This document shows positions 17,967 to 26,738 of a DNA stretch of 64,000 bases, one piece after another (position 1 is the stretch's first letter; each line of letters opens with the position of its first letter). The DNA lies in assembly GCF_900102335.1 (NCBI RefSeq), contig NZ_FNBM01000001.1, positions 310,001-374,000 of the forward strand, written 5' to 3'. This DNA comes from Phytopseudomonas seleniipraecipitans. Lineage in GTDB: Bacteria; Pseudomonadota; Gammaproteobacteria; Pseudomonadales; Pseudomonadaceae. Made by a program: the position numbers and the translations under genes. The notes beneath the pieces were generated by a model. The model worked only from the letters and a program-made list of their open reading frames with translations. It was not told the origin of the DNA and ran no database searches.

Positions 17967-18506
17967 ATGAACCTCTGGTTTCGCCTTCTGCTCATGCTTC
18001 TCCGCCGCCCATGGCGTAAGCCGGTCTCTGCGTTCGATACCACGGTTGTGCGCATGCGTGTGTGGCCGCTGGACCTGGACCTCAATCGCCACGTTACCAA
18101 TGGCCGCTATTTCACCCTTTCCGATGTCGGTCGCATGGACTATGTGCTGCGCAGTGGCGCGTTTCGCGTGGCTCTGCGCCATCGTGCCGTGCCGATTGTT
18201 GGCGATGTATGGGGCAAGTTCCGCCGCGAATTGAAGCTGTTTGAAACGTTCGAAATCCATACCCGCATGCTGGGCTGGGATGAAAAATGGAGCTTCATCG
18301 AGCACCGTTTCGTGAAGGATGGCCGCGTGCTCGGCATAGTTATCATGCGCGGCCTGTTCCGCAGCTCGAAAGGCACCGTCTCGCCTGCTGAGTTCGCGGT
18401 GGAGCTGGGGTTGCCGGAGCAGTCCCCAGCCTTGGCAGATTGGTTGGCCGCCTGGTCTGCCAGTTGTGACCAGTTAAGTGGCCAGCTGCGTGCCGAAGAG
18501 CAATAG
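17967..18506 (+). CDS. Hot-dog-fold thioesterase (4HBT-like)
   Basis: A 179-residue predicted acyl-CoA thioesterase-family protein. After a short hydrophobic N-terminus (residues 3-12), the sequence VWPLDLDLNRHVTNGRYFTLSDVGRMD matches the hot-dog active-site region, in which the N-R-H-x-x-N-G-R-Y stretch carries the conserved asparagine. Length and lack of other domains fit the THEM6/4HBT-like group. The substrate is unknown. ATG 17967 begins the family-like region; the upstream extension to 17925 is unlikely. The gene stands alone, followed by a 418-base gap. Confidence 0.75.
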   Translation: MNLWFRLLLMLLRRPWRKPVSAFDTTVVRMRVWPLDLDLNRHVTNGRYFTLSDVGRMDYVLRSGAFRVALRHRAVPIVGDVWGKFRRELKLFETFEIHTRMLGWDEKWSFIEHRFVKDGRVLGIVIMRGLFRSSKGTVSPAEFAVELGLPEQSPALADWLAAWSASCDQLSGQLRAEEQ

Positions 18507-18924
18507 CGTTTTACCCATGCAGCACGACCGCGCTGCATGTGTAGCAAGCACATCGAGGCGTCTTCTCCCGCTGATTAATCACCGTCTCGCTGCAGATAAG
18601 CGAGGCGGTGAGCCTGCCGCTCATCTTGGATCGTGATTGTTACTGGCGTTTCATAACTTCAGACATCGTCCGCAATATGGGTTGGCCTGACAGTACCGCC
18701 AGTACATGACGCCGTACCGTTACTCCAAACGGTTGAACTTCATTTCGACGGTTCGCTTCCTAACTTAACGTAAGTAACGCTGGTGCCTGTCGGCGCTTAT
18801 TCAGTGTGCCTCGCGTCAGCGCTCGCGAACATTGCTTGCGCTATGAGTTATGGACGGTGCATGCCCAGTGTCGTCCCCATTGAATGGGGAAGGCTTTATT
18901 CAATCAGGTACTGGACGGTTACCG
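18507..18924 (+). promoter_or_regulatory. Leader and intergenic DNA before the DUF3182 gene
   Basis: No gene is seen. A hairpin ATGCAGC (18517-18523)/GCTGCAT (18532-18538), 11 bases after the thioesterase stop, could end that transcript but lacks a T-run. An AT-richer block at 18740-18780 (with TTAACGTAAGTAACG) may hold the promoter for the downstream pair. Confidence 0.3.
18900..18914 (+). repeat. Shared 15-mer TCAATCAGGTACTGG, copy 2
   Basis: Identical to 17948-17962, here 10 bases before the DUF3182 start. Flanks also agree in part: both genes have CCGATGA at the start codon. Confidence 0.6.
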
Positions 18925-20019
18925 ATGAGCAGAAAAGCAGCTGTTGCATTGATCGCCATGGGCACGCCGGTGCCTGAGCACGATGCGGCAATACAGTACG
19001 TGCTGGGCGAGAAGATAGCGGCGTTGCTGGCGATACCGTTTCTCGGCTGGCAGCGCCCAGGTGATCGGCAAGACTGCTATTGGGTGCCCGACGAAACCGT
19101 AACGAGCGAGCAGAGCAGGGTCGATCTGGGCATAGCGGATGCGGAGGATTTCTTCGGCGGCGCGGTGCCCCATGCCTTCATGGCGACCAAGGCGATCAGT
19201 CACCCCTTGATAGACAAACCGGCGCGAGCGCCCGAGGGATGGTGTGCAGCGTTCCATCAGCGCGTCGCCTCGGCGGTGCTGCAGGGCTACACGGTATTCG
19301 ACCTACAGGACGCCCAGCGGGCTGCGACATTGCTTCTGCGCGATGGCCCGGTGAGGGTCAAGGCGGTGCGCGGCAAGGCCGGACGAGGCCAGTCGCTGAT
19401 CACCGACGAAGCGCAGTTGGCCGCCTGCCTGGCCGGCCAGGATGCCGCGGAGGTCGCTCAGTGGGGGCTGGTTATCGAAGAGCACTTGCAGGAGGTGGCG
19501 ACGTACAGCGTCGGTCAGGTGACCGTCGCGGGCATCACCGCCAGCTACTTCGGTACCCAGCGGTTGACCGAAGATGACGACCACCAGGAGGTGTACGGCG
19601 GCTCGGCACTGACTGTGGTGCGTGGCGATTATCAGGCGCTGCAGTTGCTGCCGCTCGACGCCGCGGCGCGCCAGGCCATCAGCCAGGCACAGCGTTACGA
19701 GCAGGCGGCGCTGGCGTGCTTCGGGTTGATCGCCTCTCGGCGTAATTACGATATCGCCCAGGGGCTCGGTGCTGATGGTCGCCCGCGCTCCGGTGTGCTT
19801 GAACAATCCTGGCGCCTTGGCGGCGCCAGCGCAGCCGAGCTGTTCGCTGTGCAGGCGCTACTGGGCGACCCGCAACTGCACAGCCTGCGCGCCAGTACCT
19901 ATGAATCTTTTGGCGACGATGCCCCTGACGGCGCGCACCTGCTGCAGCGATGCCAGGTGAAGCCCCACGGCACGCTCAGCCGGTATGTAAAGGTGGAAAC
20001 CGATGCCCGCGCACAGTGA
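18925..20019 (+). CDS. DUF3182 family protein, ATP-grasp-like
   Basis: A 364-residue protein I associate with DUF3182. The central part resembles an ATP-grasp ligase: PVRVKAVRGKAGRGQS looks like the glycine-rich nucleotide loop with a preceding lysine, LVIEEHLQEVATYSVGQ like the adenine-contact strand (EEhl), and SRRNYDIAQG like the metal-binding N-Y-D end. That suggests an ATP-dependent carboxylate-amine or similar ligase, but no function is established. The start ATG 18925 is chosen over 18850 because similarity begins with MSRKAAVALI. Its last 17 bases overlap the hydrolase gene, so the two are coupled. Confidence 0.72.
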   Translation: MSRKAAVALIAMGTPVPEHDAAIQYVLGEKIAALLAIPFLGWQRPGDRQDCYWVPDETVTSEQSRVDLGIADAEDFFGGAVPHAFMATKAISHPLIDKPARAPEGWCAAFHQRVASAVLQGYTVFDLQDAQRAATLLLRDGPVRVKAVRGKAGRGQSLITDEAQLAACLAGQDAAEVAQWGLVIEEHLQEVATYSVGQVTVAGITASYFGTQRLTEDDDHQEVYGGSALTVVRGDYQALQLLPLDAAARQAISQAQRYEQAALACFGLIASRRNYDIAQGLGADGRPRSGVLEQSWRLGGASAAELFAVQALLGDPQLHSLRASTYESFGDDAPDGAHLLQRCQVKPHGTLSRYVKVETDARAQ

Positions 20020-20773
20020 AGTCATCACCATCGCAGTCGATAACGAACGTATTGCCGGCACGCTGATGTCCCCGGAGCGCAAAGTGCCGGGCGTGCTGTT
20101 CGTGCATGGCTGGGGCGGTAGTCAGCAGCGCGATCTGGCCCGTGCCAAGGGCATTGCCGGGTTCGGCTGCGTGTGCCTGACGTTCGATATGCGTGGCCAT
20201 GAAAACACCGCCGCCAGCCGGCAGATGGTGTCACGCGAGCATAGCCTGGCGGACATCGTTGCGGCCTACGACAAGCTGGCGAGCCAGCCTGGCATTGATC
20301 CCGACAAGATCGCAGTGATCGGCACCAGTTATGGCGGTTACCTGTCGGCGATTCTCACCGAGCTGCGTCCGGTTCGCTGGCTGGGCCTGCGTGTTCCGGC
20401 ACTCTACTGGGACGAAGAGTGGGACCGGCCCAAGCAGGCACTGGACCGGGCCGGCCTGGCAGATTATCGACGTACCGCCATGGGGCCGTTCGAGAACCGC
20501 GCGCTCAATTGTTGTTCACGATTCAACGGTGATGTGTTGTTGGTGGAGTCGGAGTTCGATGACTTCGTGCCGCACACGACATTGATGAACTATCGCGCTT
20601 CGTTTGATCAGGCACACTCGCTCACGCACCGCATCATGAAAGGTGCCGATCACGCATTGAGCGAAGACAGCGATCAAAAAGCGTATACATCGATTCTGAC
20701 TAGTTGGTTGAGCGAGATGATTATCGGCGCGCGTACTGCCGAGTATCCGTATTACTCGCCTTATTATTCATGA
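20003..20773 (+). CDS. Alpha/beta hydrolase
   Basis: A 256-residue serine hydrolase. VLFVHGWGGSQQRD gives the oxyanion-hole strand-loop, GTSYGG (about residues 113-118) the nucleophile elbow, LLVESEFDDFVP the acid residue, and GADHALSE the catalytic histidine. The fold group is dienelactone hydrolase or acylaminoacyl-peptidase-like (DUF-type esterases). It overlaps the DUF3182 gene by 17 bases, so the two are made together; a ligase plus hydrolase acting on the same amide or ester bond is an attractive guess. The substrate is unknown. The tyrosine-rich tail (YPYYSPYYS) is odd. Confidence 0.8.
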   Translation: MPAHSEVITIAVDNERIAGTLMSPERKVPGVLFVHGWGGSQQRDLARAKGIAGFGCVCLTFDMRGHENTAASRQMVSREHSLADIVAAYDKLASQPGIDPDKIAVIGTSYGGYLSAILTELRPVRWLGLRVPALYWDEEWDRPKQALDRAGLADYRRTAMGPFENRALNCCSRFNGDVLLVESEFDDFVPHTTLMNYRASFDQAHSLTHRIMKGADHALSEDSDQKAYTSILTSWLSEMIIGARTAEYPYYSPYYS

Positions 20774-21090
20774 GTACATGATTTTTTGAGAAGTTATGCA
20801 AAAAGTTGGGCTGTACAACATTATTTAAAGGCTAAATGTAGTGCTGTTTTGATATCGCGCTAAGCGTAACTTGGCGCCGGGTAAAGTTGGCGTTTAGTGG
20901 CGCCGTACCCCGCGCCAATGCTCATTGAGTGTGATAAAGTCGACACACTTGATCCCGCGCAATGATGCAGTCTCCGCTGCCTATTCGGTGTAAAAAAGAC
21001 GGCAAAGAAGTTCGCTGATAGCTGCCATCAATCAGGTAAACGTGGTCCACCCTGGATTCCTCCTCTCAGGACAAAAAATTAGGACGATTG
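20774..21090 (+). promoter_or_regulatory. Leader of the CheB-CheR hybrid kinase
   Basis: A 317-base AT-rich gap without a gene. It contains runs of T and A near 20780-20840, the inverted pair GGCGCC at 20873 and 20900, and at 21028-21038 the 11-mer TCAATCAGGTA shared with two upstream genes. AGGAC before 21091 serves as ribosome site. Probable promoter region; no clear operator. Confidence 0.3.
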
Positions 21091-24000
21091 ATGAGCAAGC
21101 CCACTCGATCCAAAAGCAGCTCAGTAGCGCCAGTCGAGCCCAGTCATTTGAAGTTTCCCATCGTTGGCGTAGGCGCGTCTGCGGGTGGCTTGCCTGCGTT
21201 GTTGCGCTTGTTCGAACAGATGCCCAGTAAAAACGGCATGGCGTTCGTGGTGGTGATGCACCTGTCGCCGACCCATGAAAGCAACGCCGACAGCATCTTG
21301 CAGAAAGTCACCAAGATGAAGGTGCGACAGGTCACTACGCCGGTGCCCATTGAGCAGAATTGTATTTACCTGATATCGCCGGCCATGCAGTTGACCATGA
21401 GCGATGGCCATCTGCGCGTGACGGAAGTGGGCACGACGCAGCCTCGGCATATCGCCATCGATCTGTTCATGCGCACCTTGGGTGATGCGCACCAGGAGCG
21501 CGCCATCAGCGTGATTCTCACCGGCAGTGGCAGCGATGGTTCGGCCGGCCTGGTGCGAGTGAAGGAACAGGGCGGCGTGACCATTGCGCAAGCCCCTGAC
21601 GATGCCGAATACGACAGCATGCCGCGTAGCGCAATTGCGACTGGTCAGGTGGATTTCGTGCTGCCGCTCTCGGACATACCGCAGAAGATACTGGAACTGT
21701 GGGAAACCATGCGTAGCATCCAGCTGCCGTCGGATGCCGACTTACAGGCGCCGATCCAGGGCATCCAGGACCCGCAACAGGCTAGTGCTGCCGAGGCGGC
21801 ACTCAAGGACATTCTGACCATTCTGCGTACGCGCACCGGTCACGACTTCAAGCATTACAAGCGGGCCACGGTGCTGCGGCGTATCGAGCGGCGCATGCAG
21901 GTCAATCGACTCAGCGATCTGCCGGCTTATCGCACATTTCTGCAGGAACACAGCGACGAACCCAAGAAACTGCTCGACGACATGCTGATCGGGGTGACCA
22001 ACTTCTTTCGCGATCGTGAGGCCTTCGAGGCACTGGAGCGCGACATCATTCCCCGCCTGTTCGATATTCCCTGCGACAGCGAGAACGGCGTGCGGGTATG
22101 GAGCGCCGGTTGCTCGACGGGCGAGGAAGCCTATTCCATGGCCATGCTGCTGGCCGACCAGATCGAATACAGCCAGCGCGATTGCAAGTACCAAGTGTTC
22201 GCCACCGACATTGACGAGCACTCGATTGCTGCCGGCCGTATCGGCCTGTACCCCGAAGCGTTGCTGCCGGACGTTTCGCCGCCGCGCTTGCGCCAGTATT
22301 TCACCAAGGAGCAGTCGCGCTACCGGGTGAAGAAGGAGATCCGCGAGCGGGTGCTGTTCGCCATGCACAACCTGCTGCGCGACCCGCCGTTTTCCAAGCT
22401 GCAGCTGATTTCCTGTCGCAACCTGCTGATCTATCTGGACCGTGAAGTGCAGATGCAGATTCTGCAAATGTTCCACTTTGCGCTGTTGCCCGGTGGCTAT
22501 TTGTTTCTCGGCAGCTCCGAGTCGGCCGACATCTGCCTGGAGCTGTTCACCCCCGTCGACAAGAAGAACCGCATCTACCGGGCCAAGCCCGGCGCTGCGC
22601 AGATTCGCCCCAGCACGCCGATGCCGTTCGAGTCCTACACGACGTCGCAGCGTGCCAGCCCTGGCATTGCCCCGGAGCGTCGCAAGATATCCTTCGCCGA
22701 CCTGCACCAGCGGGTGTTGGAGCAGTACGCGCCGCCCAGCGTGATCGTCAATCACGAATCCAACATCGTGCATATGTCCGATCAGGCCGGGCGCTTCCTG
22801 CGTTATGTCGGCGGTGAGCCGTCGCACAATCTGCTGTCGCTGATCCATCCGTCATTACGCCTGGAGTTGCGCACCGCCCTGTTCCAGGCGTTCCACACCG
22901 GCAAAAGCGTCGAGGCGCGCCGGGTGCACCACAGCCGTGGCGAGCGCAGCTATTACATCAACATGATCGCCCGGCCGTTCCGTGACATGGATGCCGACTT
23001 TGCCCTGGTGCTGTTCGACGAAGTCGAAGAAACCATGAGCAACGACGCCGCCTCCCCGCAGAAGGAAGCCAAGGATAGCGTGCTGTCGCAGCTGGAAAGC
23101 GAGCTGCAGAGCACCAAGGAACAGTTGCAGGCAACGGTTGAGCAGGCGGAAACCTCGACCGAGGAGCTGAAGGCCTCCAACGAAGAATTGCAGGCCATCA
23201 ACGAGGAGCTGCGTTCGACCACCGAGGAGCTGGAAACCAGCAAGGAAGAGTTGCAATCGATCAACGAAGAGCTGATCACCGTCAACCAGGAGCTCAAGTC
23301 CAAGGTCGAGGAAACCGGCAAGATCAACGATGACCTGCAGAATTTCATTGCCTCGACCGACATCGCCACGGTGTTCGTCGACCGCCACATGCGCATCAAG
23401 TCGTTTACGCCGCGGGCGACCGAGATCTTCAGCATCATCAATTCGGATACCGGGCGTTCGCTGCTCGACATCACCCATCGCCTCGATTATTCCGATATGG
23501 CCGACGATGCGGCGACCGCCTTCGAGTCGCTGCGGGTCATCGAGCGTGAAGTACCAAGCTCCGACGGGCGCTGGTACATCACCCGCATGCTGCCGTACCG
23601 CACCACCGACAACCTCATCGATGGCGCGGTATTGACGTTCATCGACATCACCCAGCGCCGCCTCGCCGAAGATAAAGTACGCGAAGGCGAGGAGCGCCTG
23701 CGCCTGGCCGCGGAAACCACTCAGGACTACATCATCATCACCATGGACCCCAAGGGCCAGGTGACCGGCTGGAACCTGGGCGCCGAACGCACCTACGGCT
23801 ACAGCGAAGCCGAAGTGCTGGGGCTTTCGGCCGATCTCATCCTCAGTGAGGAGGATCGCCGCGGCGAGGTTCTCGCCCGTGAACTGCAGATCGCCTCGCG
23901 AGAAGGGCGCGCCGAGGACGACCGCTGGCACGTGCGCAAGGACGGCTCGCAGTTCTTCTGCAGCAGTGTCACCACCAGCCTGGCCAACGGTGGCTCGCAT

Positions 24001-25221
24001 GGGTATGCGCGAATTGGCCGCGACATCACCGACAAGAAGCGTCGTGAGGCCGAGCAGGAGAACCTGCTGGTGGAAAACCAGGCCAACGACAAACTCAAGG
24101 ATGAGTTCTTCGCCATGATGTCCCACGAGCTCAAGCACCCGCTCAACCTGATCCAGCTCAATGCCGAGTTGATGTCACGCTTGTCGGTGGTGAAGACCCA
24201 GGCTATCGCGGCCAGAGCCGTGGACACCATCCTCGCCTCGATTCGCAGCCAGGCGCGGATCATCGACGACCTGCTCGACCTGTCACGCATCAACACCGGT
24301 AAATTCAAGCTCAACCACGCGCCGGTGATGCTGCAGCCGTGCATCGAAGAAATTGTCGGTGTGCTGCAGGCCGAGGCCACCGAGCGCGACATCGTCATCG
24401 AAATGCACATGCCGCCGGCCTGCAACGATCCGCTGGTAGCGGACGCCGATCCGATCCGTGTTGAACAGATCATCTGGAACCTGCTGAACAACGCGATGAA
24501 ATTCAGCGATGACGGCGGGGTCATGCATGTCGGCCTCAGCCAGGACGGCGATTACGTGAAGTTCTTCGTGCAGGATCAGGGCGAAGGTATTCCAGCGCAA
24601 TCGCTGTCGAAGATCTTCGACCTGTTTGGCCAGGTGCCCGAACACCGCCGCTCGGCCCGCAAGAACGGCCTGGGTATCGGCCTGGCGTTGGTCAAGGAGC
24701 TGGTCGACGCGCATCAGGGCCGCATCGAGGTGGTGTCTCCTGGCGTGGGTCTCGGCACGACCTTCAGCGTGTGGCTGCCGCTGTATCAGATGGAAGGTGA
24801 ACCACTGCTTCTCGAGGACATCACCGACGGGGTGTTTACCGACCTGAGTGTGCTTATCGTTGATGATTCGGCGGAAATCTGCACGATCATGGAGGCCCTG
24901 CTGGAGATGGAAGGCGCCGCCGTCACCGTCGCTGACAGCGGTGCGGCAGCCTTGGCCCTTTTGGAACACAAGGCCTTCGATCTGATCCTCTCCGACATCG
25001 GCATGCCGGTGATGGACGGCCACGAGCTCATGCGTGCCGTGCGCAGTCTGCCCCAGCACGCTAGAACGGCGGCCGTGGCGTTGACCGGTTACGGCGGCGC
25101 AAGCGATATCGACAAGGCCTACGAGGCGGGTTTCAACGCCCACGTGAGCAAGCCGGTGTCTCTCGATGCGTTGGAAAAGCTGCTGGTAAAGCTGGACCTG
25201 CGCAAGGGCAAGACCTCGTAA
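21091..25221 (+). CDS. CheB-CheR-PAS hybrid histidine kinase with receiver
   Basis: A 1376-residue fusion. Order: CheB methylesterase (about 20-200; GVGASAGG, VVMHLSP and GSGSDGSAG supply the Ser-His-Asp triad), CheR methyltransferase (about 230-500; VTNFFRD, SAGCSTGEEAYS for SAM binding, SCRNLLIYL), a PAS-like region (530-640), a long coiled coil with repeated EEL motifs (660-755), two PAS domains (755-865, 870-985), HisKA with MMSHELKHPL (H1012), HATPase (NLLNNAMKFS, DQGEGI, GLGIGLAL) and a receiver with D1302 (LSDIGMP). CheB and CheR normally edit chemoreceptor methylation; in such fusions without receptors their role is unclear. ATG 21091 follows a TTG. Confidence 0.92.
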   Translation: MSKPTRSKSSSVAPVEPSHLKFPIVGVGASAGGLPALLRLFEQMPSKNGMAFVVVMHLSPTHESNADSILQKVTKMKVRQVTTPVPIEQNCIYLISPAMQLTMSDGHLRVTEVGTTQPRHIAIDLFMRTLGDAHQERAISVILTGSGSDGSAGLVRVKEQGGVTIAQAPDDAEYDSMPRSAIATGQVDFVLPLSDIPQKILELWETMRSIQLPSDADLQAPIQGIQDPQQASAAEAALKDILTILRTRTGHDFKHYKRATVLRRIERRMQVNRLSDLPAYRTFLQEHSDEPKKLLDDMLIGVTNFFRDREAFEALERDIIPRLFDIPCDSENGVRVWSAGCSTGEEAYSMAMLLADQIEYSQRDCKYQVFATDIDEHSIAAGRIGLYPEALLPDVSPPRLRQYFTKEQSRYRVKKEIRERVLFAMHNLLRDPPFSKLQLISCRNLLIYLDREVQMQILQMFHFALLPGGYLFLGSSESADICLELFTPVDKKNRIYRAKPGAAQIRPSTPMPFESYTTSQRASPGIAPERRKISFADLHQRVLEQYAPPSVIVNHESNIVHMSDQAGRFLRYVGGEPSHNLLSLIHPSLRLELRTALFQAFHTGKSVEARRVHHSRGERSYYINMIARPFRDMDADFALVLFDEVEETMSNDAASPQKEAKDSVLSQLESELQSTKEQLQATVEQAETSTEELKASNEELQAINEELRSTTEELETSKEELQSINEELITVNQELKSKVEETGKINDDLQNFIASTDIATVFVDRHMRIKSFTPRATEIFSIINSDTGRSLLDITHRLDYSDMADDAATAFESLRVIEREVPSSDGRWYITRMLPYRTTDNLIDGAVLTFIDITQRRLAEDKVREGEERLRLAAETTQDYIIITMDPKGQVTGWNLGAERTYGYSEAEVLGLSADLILSEEDRRGEVLARELQIASREGRAEDDRWHVRKDGSQFFCSSVTTSLANGGSHGYARIGRDITDKKRREAEQENLLVENQANDKLKDEFFAMMSHELKHPLNLIQLNAELMSRLSVVKTQAIAARAVDTILASIRSQARIIDDLLDLSRINTGKFKLNHAPVMLQPCIEEIVGVLQAEATERDIVIEMHMPPACNDPLVADADPIRVEQIIWNLLNNAMKFSDDGGVMHVGLSQDGDYVKFFVQDQGEGIPAQSLSKIFDLFGQVPEHRRSARKNGLGIGLALVKELVDAHQGRIEVVSPGVGLGTTFSVWLPLYQMEGEPLLLEDITDGVFTDLSVLIVDDSAEICTIMEALLEMEGAAVTVADSGAAALALLEHKAFDLILSDIGMPVMDGHELMRAVRSLPQHARTAAVALTGYGGASDIDKAYEAGFNAHVSKPVSLDALEKLLVKLDLRKGKTS

Positions 25222-25349
25222 GCCCGGGGCAGGGGCGCTTGCGGGGATGGAAACAGCAGCCGCCCAGTATCTTGCGGGCAGCCTTTTGGTACTCGCTGCC
25301 GGTAGTGGGCTGCTATCAGCAGGCGTTGGCTTGGGTGGTGTTGCGGGTT

Positions 25350-25387
25350 GGCGCCGTTTTCCGGCGCCTCGCTGCGTAAGCGCAGCG
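25350..25387. terminator. Two small hairpins between convergent genes
   Basis: GGCGCC (25350-25355)/GGCGCC (25363-25368) and the perfect stem CGCTGCG (25370-25376)/CGCAGCG (25381-25387) lie between the hybrid kinase and the convergent HrpK-like gene. They may end either transcript; no T-run is present. Confidence 0.4.
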
Positions 25388-25415
25388 GCCGCTTGGCTGA
25401 GGACGTGGCCTGCTG

Positions 25416-25880
25416 TCAGTTACCGGGGCGCTGCTTGGTGGAGTCCAGCTCTGACTTGGCGGCGGTGGTGAGTTCGGTGATCTGCGCAGACTTGGCAATG
25501 GCGTAGTCGAAGGTGTCCTGCATCTTGGCGATCGCCTCGGTTGGCGTACCCTTCAGCCCGCCTTCGGCTGCCCAGTCGAAATTCCACACGCCCGACAGGT
25601 CGTCGGCACCCGCCACATCATGGGTTTCGATCGCGGTGAATACATCCGGGTGGCGCTGCATGTACTTGGCCGCCTCGATGACTTCACCAGGCACCTTGCC
25701 GGAAGTGTCGTTGGCCAGCTGCGTGATCTCGCGCCCGGTGATCGCCGATTTGCCGTTCTGGCGCAGGTAATCGGCGATGGTCTTGCTGGACTTGGCGATA
25801 TCGAGCTTGGCATCGAATGCCGTACTCGGTGAGTGCTGTGTGCTCGGATTGCCGCCAGTGGGTGATACGGTCGTGGACAT
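25416..25880 (-). CDS. Orphan type III translocon-like protein (HrpK/HrpF/NolX-type domain)
   Basis: A 154-residue protein. The N-terminal 40 residues are polar and rich in Ser, Thr and Pro (MSTTVSPTGGNPSTQ), as in type III secretion leaders. The core reads TIADYLRQNG, then VIEAAKYMQRHPDVFTAIE, then THDVAGADDLSG and NFDWAAEGGL, the repeat I recognise from HrpF/NolX translocators and HrpK of P. syringae. Those proteins are several times longer with membrane segments; this one has a single domain and none. GGAG seven bases before ATG 25880 sets the start. No secretion genes are in the window, so its route and role are unknown. Confidence 0.65.
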   Translation of the reverse strand: MSTTVSPTGGNPSTQHSPSTAFDAKLDIAKSSKTIADYLRQNGKSAITGREITQLANDTSGKVPGEVIEAAKYMQRHPDVFTAIETHDVAGADDLSGVWNFDWAAEGGLKGTPTEAIAKMQDTFDYAIAKSAQITELTTAAKSELDSTKQRPGN

Positions 25881-26118
25881 CGGCTGCTCCCTCAGTGGAT
25901 GCATGTGGCGCGTGGATGTTGCCTTCCTGGCGAACGTTAGCAGCAAGCAAATGGCCAGTGCGCAGCGCCTTCACAGCAATTCGCAACTTCTTGAAGATTT
26001 CACGGCGTTTCACAAGGCGGGGTGCGTTGCCGGGGAAGCAGGCAGGCAATTTCGTGTGGCGAGGACGTCTGGGGTCGGGCGGCTATTGGAGCTGCATAGC
26101 CGCACCGCGCACATCAGG

Positions 26119-26337
26119 TCAAAGGCGTGGGGCGCTTTTCACCGTCGACAGCGCGCGTTCCAGCGCCTCGTGCGGGGTGGAGGCCTGAGGTTGCTCGACG
26201 TGGTTGTACTTGCTGTTGTCGAGAATCAGCATCTGCGCGTGCTTGGCCAGCTTGTCGACGTCATAACCCAAGTCGATACATGCACCCAAAACAGCCAACA
26301 TGGCCTGTTCCAGCACCATCTCACTATGCGTCGCCAT
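26119..26337 (-). CDS. Small hypothetical protein
   Basis: A 72-residue soluble protein, mostly helical (MATHSEMVLEQAMLAVLGACIDLGYDVDKLAKHAQMLIL), not recognised. The start is set by GAGG eight bases before ATG 26337; the open frame upstream to 26577 lacks a ribosome site and looks non-coding. It lies 237 bases upstream of the HrpK-like gene on the same strand, and may or may not share its transcript. Nothing suggests a function. Confidence 0.5.
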   Translation of the reverse strand: MATHSEMVLEQAMLAVLGACIDLGYDVDKLAKHAQMLILDNSKYNHVEQPQASTPHEALERALSTVKSAPRL

Positions 26338-26738
26338 ATCTGTACCTCGGTCATGGCCTGTAGCCGGCCGGAAGAAGATCGATGTATCTGCTGCTACTGG
26401 TGAGGTATGACTGTGCGGGAGGCATAAGGATTCCGCTGATATGAGCCCGCAAAGCGCTTCGCCGATGAAACGACATGCCCGCGCTGTGTAAAGTGCGCTA
26501 CGGCTGTTTTTCAGGGGCCTCATGAGCGTGTCGCCGATGGGCTGTGCGAGAATCGCGCGAACGGCTGTCGATATCATCGCGTTGGCAGCCAGCGCCGCAT
26601 CCTGTGCAGCGCAAGGTGCGATTCATGGGGCATTCAATGCCCACGAGCAGGGTCCTGTCAGGCATCTGGTTCGAGCGGTGGCAAGCCCGAAGTGCAAGGC
26701 GTCGCGTAGCAGATCAGCGTTGGAGTAGCAGGAAGACC
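26338..26738 (+). promoter_or_regulatory. Intergenic region before the multi-PAS kinase
   Basis: About 400 bases between divergent genes. Open frames cross it (for example 26522-26728) but none has a convincing ribosome site or recognisable product. It probably holds the promoters of the small gene and of the kinase; AGGAAG precedes ATG 26739. No clear palindrome was found. Confidence 0.3.

Noticed and set aside
26522-26728. A 68-codon frame upstream of the multi-PAS kinase
   Set aside because: Starts with ATG but lacks a clear ribosome site and any recognisable product; composition resembles intergenic DNA.
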